Positions 33,102 to 44,573 of a DNA stretch of 64,000 bases are shown in pieces. The stretch lies in assembly GCF_029962835.1 (NCBI RefSeq), contig NC_080591.1, positions 40,927,501-40,991,500 on the forward strand, given 5' to 3'. Positions within the stretch are counted from its first letter, which is position 1, and each line of letters begins with the position of its first letter. The notes under the pieces were generated by a model. It saw only the letters and a program-made list of their open reading frames with translations. It made no database searches and was not told the DNA's origin. The position numbers were made by a program, and so were the translations under genes. This DNA is from Magnolia sinica (taxonomy: Eukaryota > Streptophyta > Magnoliopsida > Magnoliales > Magnoliaceae).

Positions 33102-34322
33102 GACCTTAAATCCCTCACTCTCTATTCCATACGAATTTTCTAACCCTAACTAAGAAAGAGATAAGAAAAGAGAGAGAAAGTGAGAGAGAAGCTGGTGAAT
33201 CGTCTTGACATTCTTTCCTGTTATTCTGCATACCTAAACCGTCACTTTTGAATCGTTATTCCGGCGATTCTAAGTTCATTCTTGGGTAAGTTAATCAAAC
33301 CCTAGCCTGTGTTAGAGCTTAGACTTGTCTAAGTGTTGATGTAGCTCATTTCTATTATTGCCTTAGGTTTTCTAGTCGCCGTTGACGAAGACTTATCATC
33401 TGAATCAGATCTATTGTGCTTTTCTGGTTTAAGGTGCGGACTATATTCGTTTGAGTTATGGTTTTCAAGGTTTTCAATATTGGGTAATGGTTTATTATTG
33501 TTGTGGATGCAATTTCACATGCCAACTGTGGTGTTTATTTTGCGTTCCTGATATATATGAGATATATTGAGATTTGTGTATTCTATGTATATGTAGGAAG
33601 TATCGTATACGTATAAAATATGAACATGTATTTTCCATGATTAATTGTCGTGTACTTGTGCTAGTTGTATGTGTGTCAACTCCTTGGCGAAAGGAATTGT
33701 CCAAATGTGTGTTATCACCAACATACGTCATGCATGTTAGACTATGTAGTCTAAGTGTTTGTAGAAATGTCTGAATAGTTAAGTGTGTATTATATTAACC
33801 TATTTATGGACGTTGAGAAGAGATTCTCAACTATCCTATTGGTGTGTATGATTTCCTATATGCTATTTACATTCCTTGTTGTTTAACTTTAAGTACGACT
33901 TATGTGTAAATCCATGTTAAGTTGATATTCATCACATGCTTCCACATTGTATGATTAGAATTGTTGTTCCATTACTGTTTTAAATTGTTGATATGAATAT
34001 CCATTATAATTGATTGTGTTTGGGATTATGGAATAGTCCAGGAAATCGGTAACAATCCTTGAGTTCGTTGTCGAGGTTGTTTTTGCCATGTAAGACGTGT
34101 TTGACGAAACCAAGTCGTATTAAGGTTGTCGACAGTGGTTTGGCCACACGGAGTGTTTGTGCACTCTATGTCGTTCAACTCAACGTGCGCTCGTGCTAGT
34201 CGAGTTCGTCAAGTAACCCGATTGTCCCGGTGGATGTACACCATGTATGGACACTATTGCTTGAATCTAGGGTACCAAACTTACCAATGCAATTCCGTAA
34301 CCATTGTACCTTGATCCGCTAA

Positions 34323-34520
34323 GACTCATGAGCCGGACATGGTGGTATGGGACACCGTGGTCGAGCTGTCGGCCTACGCTGGGGTGACGAGCCTCCCTGT
34401 AGTGACCAGTGAGCACACCAGACTCGTGAGCCGATTATGGTGGTATGGGACACTATATTCGTGTTGTTGGCCTACATTGATTGGTGACGAGCCCTTTATA
34501 GTCACCTCGAGCATACCTTG
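34323..34520. repeat. 98-bp tandem repeat in F
   Basis: GACTCATGAGCCGGACATGG at 34323 and GACTCGTGAGCCGATTATGG at 34421 begin two diverged copies, each with GGTGGTATGGGACAC and then GGTGACGAGCC. Confidence 0.75.
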
Positions 34521-35458
34521 CTACTGCATTGAGGCGACGAGCCTTAGGGTAGTAACTAAGGTATGATAGGCATGCATTGATTGGTGACGAGCCCTTTGCA
34601 GTGACCTAAAACCATATGATCATATGAGATTGTCTAGGACTGACGACCCTAGAATGGATCACTGTTTGGAAAGTGATATGAGGAAGGTACCTTAGCTTCC
34701 CAATCCTGCTATATGAAAAGGACTAATAACAACTGGGTAATCATGTTCATGCACCGCATTGCATGTGCGTAGGAGTCGTTGGCACTATGGGAGGTTGTCA
34801 TGTGTACCGTAAGATGAAGACGCTGAGGGAGTGTAGGCGAGGGCATGCATCATTCCTACATACATCCTTGCATTAACAAGAGTAGTTAGGACGTGTTTGA
34901 TTGTATTACCTTATCATTACTGCTTGATTGTTTTGATAACATGTTAACTTTTACTGTATAGTTCCACTGAGTTGATCACTCACTCCCACATTCTAGGACA
35001 GTGTTTCAACACCAACCAGACTCTGTCTTAGTTGTAGATGATGACGCGACCCCTGAGGTAGAGCAGGAATATGAGGATGATGAGGACACATTTTCTTTTA
35101 TGCAGTTCTCAGGCGGGTTCATGTGAGCCATGTCCTGATATGCGGGGATTCTGGGTTTTCTTTGTAATTGTAATAGATGATGTCATTTTGATACTTATAT
35201 TTTGAAAACAACACCTGTAATTATGACCTGGCAGAGTATACGTATTTCAGACTTGCACATGTACACATATGTTTCTTTAAGTCTTCCGCTTGCATCTTTC
35301 ACTTATTCCTGAATTATGTTTGTAGTTTGGCTTAATCTATTCCATGTTTTATGCACTCATATAGACAACATACATCCATTATTCAATATGTTGCATAAGT
35401 GATGTTTTGAAACTCGGGAGTTGAGTTATGCTCGACCCCCAAATTTCAGGGCGTTACA

Positions 35459-35463
35459 ACTAT
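35459..35463. repeat. Right target-site duplication ACTAT of solo LTR F
   Basis: It pairs with 32317-32321. Confidence 0.9.
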
Positions 35464-35469
35464 CCAATC

Positions 35470-35860
35470 ATGCATCAAACCTGCACATATCGTGCACTTA
35501 TGTGGGGTAACTCTATCTCACAAGGAGCCCCATAATCAATCAGCCCAATGACATGTGCTACTCCTCATAACAAGCATACAAATGATGCGCATGGGCATGT
35601 ATTATGATATAATAAAGTACACTAGCCAGATTATCAGATAAGGCAAACAACAGTAGCCATAAATGTCACATCCCAAGAGTGTAAACTAAACGACATGCTC
35701 CAAGCATCAAACCTATGCATACCACATGCTCAGGTGGGGCAACTCTGTCTCTCAAGGAGTCCCATAAACAATCAACCCAATGGCACATGCTATGATCAAT
35801 CACTCATAATAAGTATACAATGATGCACATGGGCATGTATCATGATGTTATGCTAGCATA
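35470..35860. repeat. Direct repeat of about 150 bp in E
   Basis: Two copies, starting GCATCAAACCTGCACATA near 35472 and GCATCAAACCTATGCATA near 35706, both run through CTCAAGGAG/CACAAGGAG...CAATC and ATGCACATGGGCATGTAT. They are separated by about 235 bp start to start. Confidence 0.75.
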
Positions 35861-37369
35861 TACTCAATGTGTCTTACTAGAGAAAATATACTAGCATGAC
35901 TACAAATAATTAGCCTATATAGATGGCGGGGTCCATAGAAGGATAGCTGATCTAATCCATAACATCAGTAGTGGATATGCCTAATATATATAGTGGGCGG
36001 TTTATATGCCATACTACATCAAGGATGGACCTCATGGGGGAATCATACGAGTCATGGTTTATTCATATAAGGGTGGTGGAAAGTACTAGCATGATTAACA
36101 GATATAACATTAATTGGCCCAATACATGAAGGGGTCCACAGAAGGACGGCATATCTAACACAAACATCAAGGTAGGCCTATATATTGAATATACCCAACC
36201 TGATATCACATATTCTTCTATCTACGTCAAGGGGTAATGATGATGATGTAAAAATGTCAAGGATGAGCCTCACACTTGTCCTAAGAAGGTAAATGGATGG
36301 TGTGGTTGATACATAGATAACACGAAGTCCTCGAAATCGATTCAAAGGTAGGGCACATCACACGAGGTGAGTCAAGTGGGTATACAACAAGTGGGTTTTC
36401 TCACTCTCTTAATCATGTAACAACTGGGCTTTCTTATGGGGGCCTGTCATGAATACAAGGCGGGCCTTAGTAGGGTCCATTCATCTAGGACTATGTGTCC
36501 TTGCAAACGGGTTAGGTAGTTCACTCATCATCTAAGTGGGCCTCGTGTTTTGTCACTACGCTTGGGCAAACACATGCATCTAGGTGGACCGCATTTACTA
36601 TGGAAGGCCCGATACGAAATCACAAGGAGGGCTCCACAGCTTGGGGTAGTTCTATAGTCATGGTGGAAAGCATCATTATTAGTGGGGCCTAATGTTTTGG
36701 GGTAGCCCGACAAGGGAAGATGGGCATCATGGGGGCCCAACGGTTTGGGATAGCCCAACATGGTGAGGCCTGTCTACCACACATGTAGGATGGGAAATGG
36801 ACTTATCAGTGGGCCCTGTGGGGCTTATTAGTGCGGTCCACTTGGGACTTGAATCTGACTCATGGTGGGGCCCATGACCTTCAGACTAACTGGGAAAGTG
36901 GATGGGCAGCATGTATAGAACACATATGTCAAGGTGGGGAGCCTAAAGCCTAGAAAATGGACGAACATCACACACACAATATGGTGGGCTGCATAAGGCA
37001 GTCCCGCAGCCTGGATATGGATGGACTATATGCATATAACACACCCATCAAGGTGGTCTTCAAGGTTTGGACAATCCTACAAGGCATAGTGGAGGTACTA
37101 TCAATATTGGAGGCCCAACAATTTGGGTTAGCTTACTTAGGTGAGATGGGCAATACTTATGGGGGCCCAATGATTTGGGGTAGCTCGACAAGGAAAGATG
37201 GTAATGGGCTTATCAACGGGCCCTAGGGAGGTTCACAACGTGGACATTTAACCATCATTGTTCCCTAGGGTGCGGACCATTAGAATCTATCTTAGAATGA
37301 GGGGTCCATGGCCTTATACTAGCTAGAAAATGGATGTGCATCATAAACATTATCACATACATCATGGTG

Positions 37370-37510
37370 AACTCACACATCACAATTGGGCCTCACATTT
37401 ACAATGAAATGGGCCATACATCACAATGGGCCTCACACAGGGGCTTCATATACATCACAATGGGCCTCATCACATGGGCCTTATAAACATCACAATGGTG
37501 CTCATGAAAT
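37370..37510. repeat. Short degenerate array in E (CATCACAATGGGCCTCA)
   Basis: The phrase CATCACAATGGGCCTCA and variants occur about five times. It is the reverse complement of the GAGGCCCAT...GTGATGTAT array of D's LTRs. Confidence 0.65.
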
Positions 37511-38149
37511 AGCCCATGGCCCTCACAATAGCTAGAAAATAAATGGGCGGCATTCATATTATTACATACATCATGTTGGGCTTTAAGGGACAACCCATGG
37601 TCTATATACATTAAGGTAGGCTACATGGGGCAGCCCTTAGCCCAGGAAAATGGTTAGGTAAGATACATCTAGCACATCCATCATGGTGGGCCTCTTTAGG
37701 CAGCCCATAGGCTCCAGAAAATAGTTGGGCTAGGTGTACAACACATTCATCATAGTGGCTTACAAAATAGCCTACACAGTCCACCATAATGGATGGGTAG
37801 CACATACATTAGAGTGGTTTCTAAGGTTGGACATCTAGCACATCTGGGCCTGCTGGACGTCTAGAAAATTTGGACAGTTTAGCCTTTATTTAATTAGATG
37901 GAAGGTGGGCCTTATAAGGGCACTAAAGGGGGCCCCATCCACTAAACAACATGGAGATAAAGTACATACATAAAGGTGGACTAAAAATCTAGCAGCGTCC
38001 CAGCTATTGTTGGACGTCCAAGAGGTTGGACGGCTGGATAAAACACATGCACCATGTGGGTTCCACGTCCAGGGACTGGACGACATGGATAAAACATAAT
38101 CATCTAGGTGAGTCCCACGTCTAGGGACTGGATGGTGTAGATAAAACAC

Positions 38150-38152
38150 TTA
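38150..38152. repeat. Left TTA target-site duplication of the MITE
   Basis: TTA here and at 38756-38758. Confidence 0.85.
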
Positions 38153-38755
38153 GGGGGCGTTTGGCGCATGGTATCAGATGGGATTAGGTGGGATGGAAAT
38201 GCATTTGGTCCGGTGCCAATTCCACTCAATGTTTGGGAAGAATGGAAAAGTTTGGAATTAGATTAGATGGAATTGCATTGGGTCCCGTGCCAATTCCACT
38301 CAATGTTAGTAAGTTGTGTAGGTCCCATCATGCTGTGTGGGATATATCCACACCGTCTGCCCATTTTTCGAGATCATTTTAGAGCATGGGCCAAAAAATT
38401 ATGTAGATCTAAAGCTCAAGTGGACCCCACCATAGAAAGTAGCAGGGATTGAATACTTATCATTGAAAATTTCTTTGGGGCCACATAAGTTTTGGATCTG
38501 CCTCATTTTTAGGCCCATGCCATAAAACAAGGTTACAAAATAGATGAACGGTTTGGATATAACACATATGTGTTATTCTCAATAGTTTTAAATGATGGTG
38601 GGTATATCCATTCAATGCACCATCGTATTACAAACATAACATGGAATTAAGCTTATCCCATGGTAACAGGGGACAATTCTTGCCATATGTAATAATTATG
38701 GTTTTTTAATCCCATCCCACGTAATCCTTCCCAATACCATGTGCCAAACACCCCC
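38153..38755. mobile_element. PIF/Harbinger-type MITE in E
   Basis: 603 bp with terminal inverted repeats. The left end GGGGGCGTTTGGCGCATGG and the reverse complement of the right end, GGGGGTGTTTGGCACATGG, agree for about 44 bp with a few mismatches, and 3-bp TTA flanks both ends. TTA duplications and a G-rich start are typical of Tourist/Harbinger MITEs. It has no transposase. CCAATTCCACTCAATGTT occurs twice inside (about 38217 and 38289), an internal duplication. Confidence 0.92.
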
Positions 38756-38758
38756 TTA
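38756..38758. repeat. Right TTA target-site duplication of the MITE
   Basis: It pairs with 38150-38152. Confidence 0.85.
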
Positions 38759-40356
38759 CATCATGGTGCATCCAGCACCATCCCAAATAGCTGAATGATG
38801 TGGATTACAACACATATATCATGGCAGGCCCCACTATCCCTCACTAGATGGTTAGGATGAAACACATATACCACATGGGCCCCACAACCGCTGGACGGCA
38901 TGGGTGCAACACATACATCACGTGGGGTCCCACCGTCCAGGGTCTAGACAATGTGGATGCAATACATATAGTAGGGTGGGGCCCACGTGGTGGCCCACCA
39001 TAGCTTGGATTAAACTGATATTTGTATTTTCCTTCATTTAGGCCTATCCAAATGGACAGGCAGCAGGTCTGCTCGCTGGACAAGCAGCAAGGGGCCCCAC
39101 AAGTGGACGGTGTGGATATAAAATGCATAAATCATGGTAGGGTCCACCAGGGTGGGCCACATGGCCCCAGGATCAAGACGATATTTGTGTTTTCCTCCCT
39201 GTTTGGGCCTGTTTGGCCGACCGGCCACGCAGGCCCAAAATAAGTTGAAATGTTAGGCCGGCGGGACGGTCCCACTGGTTGGATGGTCTGGATTTGTTGA
39301 GCACATCAGGTGGGCCACATGCCATCACAAGAGAGAGATAGAGAGAAAGAGAAACGACGTGATGGAGGGGCTCCGCCATTATGAGCCCCTCAATACATGC
39401 ATCAATACATACATCAAATGAGTCCCATCCATGCATGGGCCCTCAAATCAACAATCTAAGGTGGGGATGTTATCCTCACCGTGAAATTAAGGGTCTAGAT
39501 GACCCCTCAATGATATGGATCAAGCAAAACATCATGATGGGGTCCATGGAGAATGGCCCCATCATGGCATGTGCATGCAAGATAAGGTGGGCCATTGGCC
39601 ATGCCTAGGGGTCAATGTAGGATCCTCACCATTGATTGGTGGGTCCTAGTTACCTCATGCTAGAAAAAATAAAGATCTATGCAAGAAATGAAAGGAAACT
39701 AATATTAGGAGGCACCCACCTTTCCTTCTTCTTCTTCTACCTTTGGGTTCTCTAGCTTCAATGGAGGTGTTCTAATGGTGGAGATGGGCTATGGACGGTT
39801 GGATTGGGTGGGTTCAAGCTTGAGAGTGGCTGGAAATGGAGGGCTCTCATGAATTCTGGGAGCTCTTGCTAGCAAGGAAATGAGGAAGAAGAGAGAGAGG
39901 GAGAGATAAATTAGGGGAATGATTGCATTGTAAGACTATGATTACACAAGTAAGAGGCTAGGCATGCTTGCCATAAATGTTAGCATGCTTAGGATAGAGT
40001 AGGGTGATGTCACCCCTAGGCTAGTGGCCTAGGATGACATCATCCTCATGATGAATTTTTAGGGATGCACTTTATCTGAAAATCCACATCCCTCTAACAT
40101 GCGGTCCATGGTCGGGATAATGCACGGGCCATATCTCTCAATCTAAGCATCGCATTGGTGTATGAGATGTGGTGTTGGAACCATGGCGATGAAGCAGTCA
40201 CAATGGCATAGGTCTCGGGTTGAGCCGACTCAGGTTTATAGGACACAACTTGAGGTCACGCACAAATTCTATCTACAGGTCGCTGGTTGCCAAAATTCGA
40301 CAGGGAGGATCGCAGGATCCTAAAGAATAACGAGATACCAGGACACAATCTTGACA

Positions 40357-40361
40357 TCTGA
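40357..40361. repeat. Right target-site duplication TCTGA of element E
   Basis: It pairs with 30952-30956. Confidence 0.88.
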
Positions 40362-40500
40362 TATAGGGTATACGATACCCACATCTAATAGCTTAAAAAC
40401 CTCGGGCTTAACCATTTCATCTTTGGATTTAATCTACATTGTGGTTGCCGTGAGGTCTTAACATTATTCTCTAGATAACTGATGTGAGTGCAAATCGAAG

Positions 40501-40505
40501 GGTCA
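40501..40505. repeat. Left target-site duplication GGTCA of element D
   Basis: GGTCA here; GGTTA at 53285-53289, one transition apart. A's sequence joins correctly across (…GAAGGGTCA / ATTCCCTTGAGG). Confidence 0.85.
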
Positions 40506-41575
40506 TGTAAGACCCGTATCATAGTCTATACCGTTCCATAGATTCCCACGATCCTCCCTGTCAAATTCTTGCAACCCTCGACTTGTAAATGGCTTTTGCG
40601 CGCGACCCTGAGTCACACACTGTTAACTCGAGTCGACTTAACCCAAGACTTGTACTATAGTGACTGCGGTGTCGCCATGGTTCTGATGCCGCGTCTCGTG
40701 CGTCAAGGCGATACCCAGGCTAGGAGATGTGGGCTCGCGTTCAGTTCAAGGAAAATGCCGTGCATTTGCAATTCCGAGAGAATCTCTACCCTAATTCACC
40801 TCAATCGATCAATCAATCCCATTAAGGGTCAAGTGCATGTCAAGTGCACATCACCTTACACCCCATCCCCAAGCAACCCCATAAGTCAACAATCCCCTAC
40901 ACAACCCATACCACTCTTACACAAACTACCCCAAAAGTCAACAAATCTCTTACACACCCATCACTCACCTCACCCATCCCTCTCTCTCTCTCTCATTTCT
41001 CAAACCCATTTCCAAGCAACCAAAGAATCCCACGTCCAAGCTCTCCCAAATCTCCATGAGAGAGTTTATGTGTGGCCCACTTCTTACCCTCATATCTCCC
41101 ATCTCAACCCTTCATTCTTCATCATATTCCATTGAGATCGAAGCCAAGGAGTTAGGCGTTCCATCAGACCAATAAGAAGTGGACGATGGGTGATCTTGGA
41201 CCCACATTTGCATTTTTATTTTTGTAATTTAAGGGCTCACATATGGTGGGACCCACCTTAATGTATGCTTGTGTCCATGAGGGGCCCATAGTGGCGGGGC
41301 CCCTCCATCGTCTCTGATCTCTCTTTCTCTCTCTCTCTCTCTACGATCAATGGCCTACCTATGATGTGTGTATTTTATCCATGCCATCCAACAAGTGGGC
41401 CACTTCAATCCCGATTCGGGGCTTGCATGACCGGACGGTTACACAGGCTCGGATGGAAGGGAAACATAAATATCAATTTGATCCAAATCTAGTGGCCCAC
41501 TACGTGGGACCACCTTGATCTATGTGCATCATCCAGCATCGTCCAACTTGCTGGACAGTGGCTGGATGCTTGATA

Positions 41576-41700
41576 TGTATTATATAAATATATTATATAT
41601 ATGGTATGTATATATTACAATATTATATTATATTGTAAATATATAATATGATATAATATTATACTATATATATAAGGTATATATGTATATGCATACAGAT
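41576..41700. other. AT-rich block in D 5' LTR
   Basis: About 125 bp of TATATA/ATATTA sequence, kept in the 3' LTR at 50380-50505. It may contain the LTR's TATA box (for example TATATATAAGG near 41669), but I cannot tell which TATA is used. Confidence 0.5.
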
Positions 41701-42394
41701 GCATATTTGTACGTGTGGGCCCCATGTGGGACCCACCTGTTTCGTGAAAGGGGATGGGTTGGTGTACGTGTACAGCAGCTATATAGCTGTTGTATTGATG
41801 TTGCCCAGTAATGTGGGACCCACCTTGGCAATTGTTGTATATCCCCACCATCCATGGGCTGGGACAGTGGGTTTGATCGTGATGTGGGTTACATACACAC
41901 CGTCCATCGGTTTTAAAACCAAATCGTCCATCTACCAGGGACGCGGGTCCCACCCGCTGATTAACGTCAATAAGTTCTATGGGACCCACGTGATGTATTT
42001 ATGCATCCAAGCTGTCCAGATGGTGGGACCCACGTGGTGATTAACATCAGCAAGTTCTATGGGACCACGTGATGTATATGACGTTCCAGCCATCCTAATG
42101 GTGTGACCTACTGCTAGACAATGTTTGGATGGTGTTGATGCACCTAGATAAGTTTGAAAGGTGCTAATTTATATGGACAATGCTTGGGCAGTGCTGGTCA
42201 TCATTAATGGGCCATGTGCCCCATGGGTTGATAGTGTATAGTGATACACATGTTACTCCTACAACTATTGAAATGATTTTGGTGTGGTCTAAGCCCACTT
42301 AAGGACCTTGGTGCGGCCCATCCATGAGGCCATCATGATGTATTTTGGCTCATGGGCGGGGCCCACCTGTTTGTATCGTTAGGCCCATGTCGTG

Positions 42395-42740
42395 GGCCCA
42401 TTTGATGTAATTAAGACCTAGATATGTGGCCCATGTGTTGTATATGACGCCCATGCATGAGGCCCATGGTGATGCATTTAAGGCCCATTTAATGAGGCCC
42501 ATTACGATAGGTTGGAGACCCATGGGACAAGGCCTATTGTGATGTATCCGAGGCCCATGGGCGCAGTCCATTGAGATGTATCTAAGGCCCATGGGCGAGA
42601 CCCAATATGATGTATTCAAGGCCCATGGACGAGGCCCATTATGATGTATTCGAGGTCCATGGGCATGGCTCATTATGATACCTTTGAGGCCCTTGAATGA
42701 AGTCCAATGCGATGTATGTGAGGCCTATAAGGGAGGCCCA
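42395..42740. repeat. Degenerate array of ~33-bp units (GAGGCCCATGG...GATGTAT) in D 5' LTR
   Basis: The unit GAGGCCCATGGGCGAGGCCC then ATTGTGATGTATTC recurs about ten times with changes. The 3' LTR has the same array at about 51280-51620. Confidence 0.82.
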
Positions 42741-44404
42741 ATGTAATGTATGTGTGGTCTTTACATTGTATATGAATCCCTTATGTGGCCCACCCCTTGG
42801 GAGTAATGTTGGTTAGATGTCCACATTGATGGGCAATGATGGTTAGATGTCCTCATTGTGACCTTCCCTTAGGCCTTGTTAGGCCCATTCACATCATTCT
42901 CTAAGTGGGTTGACCCTAATTATTGGGCCCCATTTGCATGACGCATCTATTCTCATTGGGCTATCCCAAGATGTAGGGCCCCCATTGGTTGTTAGTGGGA
43001 TTACTTCTTTGATTTTGGCATCCATCTAAGACTCATTTGACCCCCCCCCTAAGGCATCTAGCAGGCCATGCAATAGTATGGTGAAGGAACTCTTTCTGGA
43101 TCCCTAGGTTTGTGGATAGGCCGCTTAGGCCCAACCTTGATATTATGGGGGATACATGATCATCATATAATTTGCTTAGTATAGATCCATGATACATGTC
43201 CATACGCATCATCTGCATGCTTGTGATGAGATGAGTGATTGATCATAGCACATGCATTTGGGTAGATTATTATGGGACTTCCTGGTAAGGGGAGTTACCC
43301 ACATGAGTGCGCAGTACACGCATGATTACTGTATGACTGGATTGCATGATTCATGCATCTCGCATTGTGTGACATGTATACTGTACACCCTAGCGACATC
43401 AGGGCCTTATCCTCCATAGGCATATCATGGGTTGCAGGATTGGACACCGAAAATCTTGTTCTACATGGGGTACTATAGATATCCCTTGGTGAAATTTCCT
43501 AAACGCTTATGGTACCAGGAGGTTTCTCCAATGTCTAGACCGAGTAGATGTATGAGCACCAAGTGATGATTACTAGAAGGTCGCACTTTCCACTGTATCG
43601 TGGTCGGTTAAAAGGGGGTGCGGCCTTACCCGCCCGAGAAGAGGGGGTAAAGCTAAGTTGAGTTTGACCAGTTTAAGGAATGAGTTCGGTATAGACGAGC
43701 CATGCCCGATATTGGCAGGCAGATAGTGAGGTCTCTTCCACTCACCTCTTTGCGTGCGATTGGCCGTCATCTATCCTGGAGTGTACTAGACCGCGGTGAT
43801 ATTCCATAGTTGAGCTGTATTGATATGTGAACTTAGATGAGGATTGGTGTGCTTGAATTGCATCTCGCATCGCATGGCCTTGGTATGGCCAACATCATTC
43901 ATGCCTTGTATCTCATAGCCTTGGTATAGCCAATAGTATTCATGTATTCATCAGCATATTCCACATTACTCTGATATTGCATAATTGTATTACTATATTG
44001 TGCACACACTTTCACCACCCTCTAAGTTTTGCATAAGCTTATGCACGACCGTTATGTGTAGGTGATGTTGGATCGCAACAGCGCTGAGCCTTGAGCATGT
44101 GGCAGATCATCTTAGAGTTTTTGTCTATCATCATTGTATTTCCCTTTATACGCATTGTACCTATAAGTTTTTTATCATAATGGAAATGTGATGGAGTTTT
44201 TGGTTGTTGTTTGTAGGTTGTGCCTTTGGTTATGCTTATTATGAATCAAACCTCATTGAAAATCCTCCTTGTAGGATCCCAGGATCGGAACTTGATAAAT
44301 GGGTTTCAGGAACTGAGAATGGGGTACTAAGGATGCTGTCGGAGCTGGATTCAGTGATCGGGAATTTTGTGAGCTCAGTTTTCAAGTTTGTGGGTAACAG
44401 AAGT

Positions 44405-44416
44405 TGGTATCAGAGC
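44405..44416 (+). promoter_or_regulatory. Primer-binding site of D (initiator tRNA-Met)
   Basis: TGGTATCAGAGC, 5 bp after the LTR, is the exact complement of the plant initiator tRNA-Met 3' end, the usual primer for chromoviruses. Confidence 0.92.
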
Positions 44417-44573
44417 ATAACTTGGCAATAACTAAAAACAACATTACATGTTTGCTATGAATGATTAAGTCTCGAATTCGGATCACTTAGCGATCTTTTG
44501 TTACAGACCCTTAACGTGTGTGCCTTCGAGAATTTTCAAAGTTGATAGGTGCCTTTGCCCTTTCCTGTAGGAC

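Larger units (their letters stand above)
32322..35458 (+). mobile_element. Solo LTR F (Ty3/gypsy-like) inside E
   Basis: 3,137 bp, TGTAATGACCTG...GGGCGTTACA, flanked by perfect ACTAT. It has a plus-strand TATA box at 33094 and a purine-rich leader at 33160-33190. The second half has a 98-bp tandem repeat (34323, 34421) and several GGTGACGAGCC phrases. There is no coding sequence. The family is not certain; ends and size suggest a chromovirus LTR. Confidence 0.88.
30957..40356 (-). mobile_element. Oversized Del/Tekay-like solo LTR E
   Basis: The left end (TGTCAATCCCCAAACTTG, 30957-31080) is the inverted counterpart of the LTR end of D (53160-53284). The right end (...ACAATCTTGACA) is the inverted counterpart of D's LTR start. 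Blocks between also match D's LTR in order (for example 31740-32160 with 43370-43800, and 39000-39330 with 41330-41510). I see no primer site, polypurine tract or coding domain, so it is LTR only. Without F and the MITE it is about 5.65 kb, against 3.9-4.0 kb for D's LTRs; internal duplications explain part of the excess. TSD TCTGA. It could also be a highly reduced full element, which I think less likely. Confidence 0.78.
40357..40505 (-). pseudogene. rt: Element A spacer fragment between E and D
   Basis: 149 bp that align (minus strand) with the B region just after LKGIDPSICTQ, through RIYLKDNAK-like and VKAEVLKLLDVGT-like phrases, so it is the start of A's RT region. It is left isolated by two later insertions, each with its own duplication (TCTGA left, GGTCA right). 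Confidence 0.85.
40506..44399 (+). repeat. Element D 5' LTR (3.89 kb)
   Basis: It starts TGTAAGACCCGTATC and ends GGGTAACA. It holds CT-rich runs (40980, 41320), an AT-rich block at 41576-41700, and a GGCCCAT array at about 42400-42740. The 188-codon frame near its start (40569-41135) is not conserved in the 3' copy and is not a gene. Confidence 0.93.

Noticed and set aside
34320-34620. Spaced repeats, possible CRISPR-like array
   Set aside because: Units are few, degenerate and irregularly spaced, and lie in a plant LTR; a CRISPR array is not expected in this setting.
40569-41135. 188-codon frame at the start of D's 5' LTR
   Set aside because: It lies wholly in the LTR, is rich in low-complexity serine/proline/threonine codons, and is not preserved in the same frame in the 3' LTR (49345-49910).
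41615-42040. Overlapping frames of 124 and 113 codons on both strands
   Set aside because: Chance open reading in LTR sequence; not conserved between the two D LTRs.
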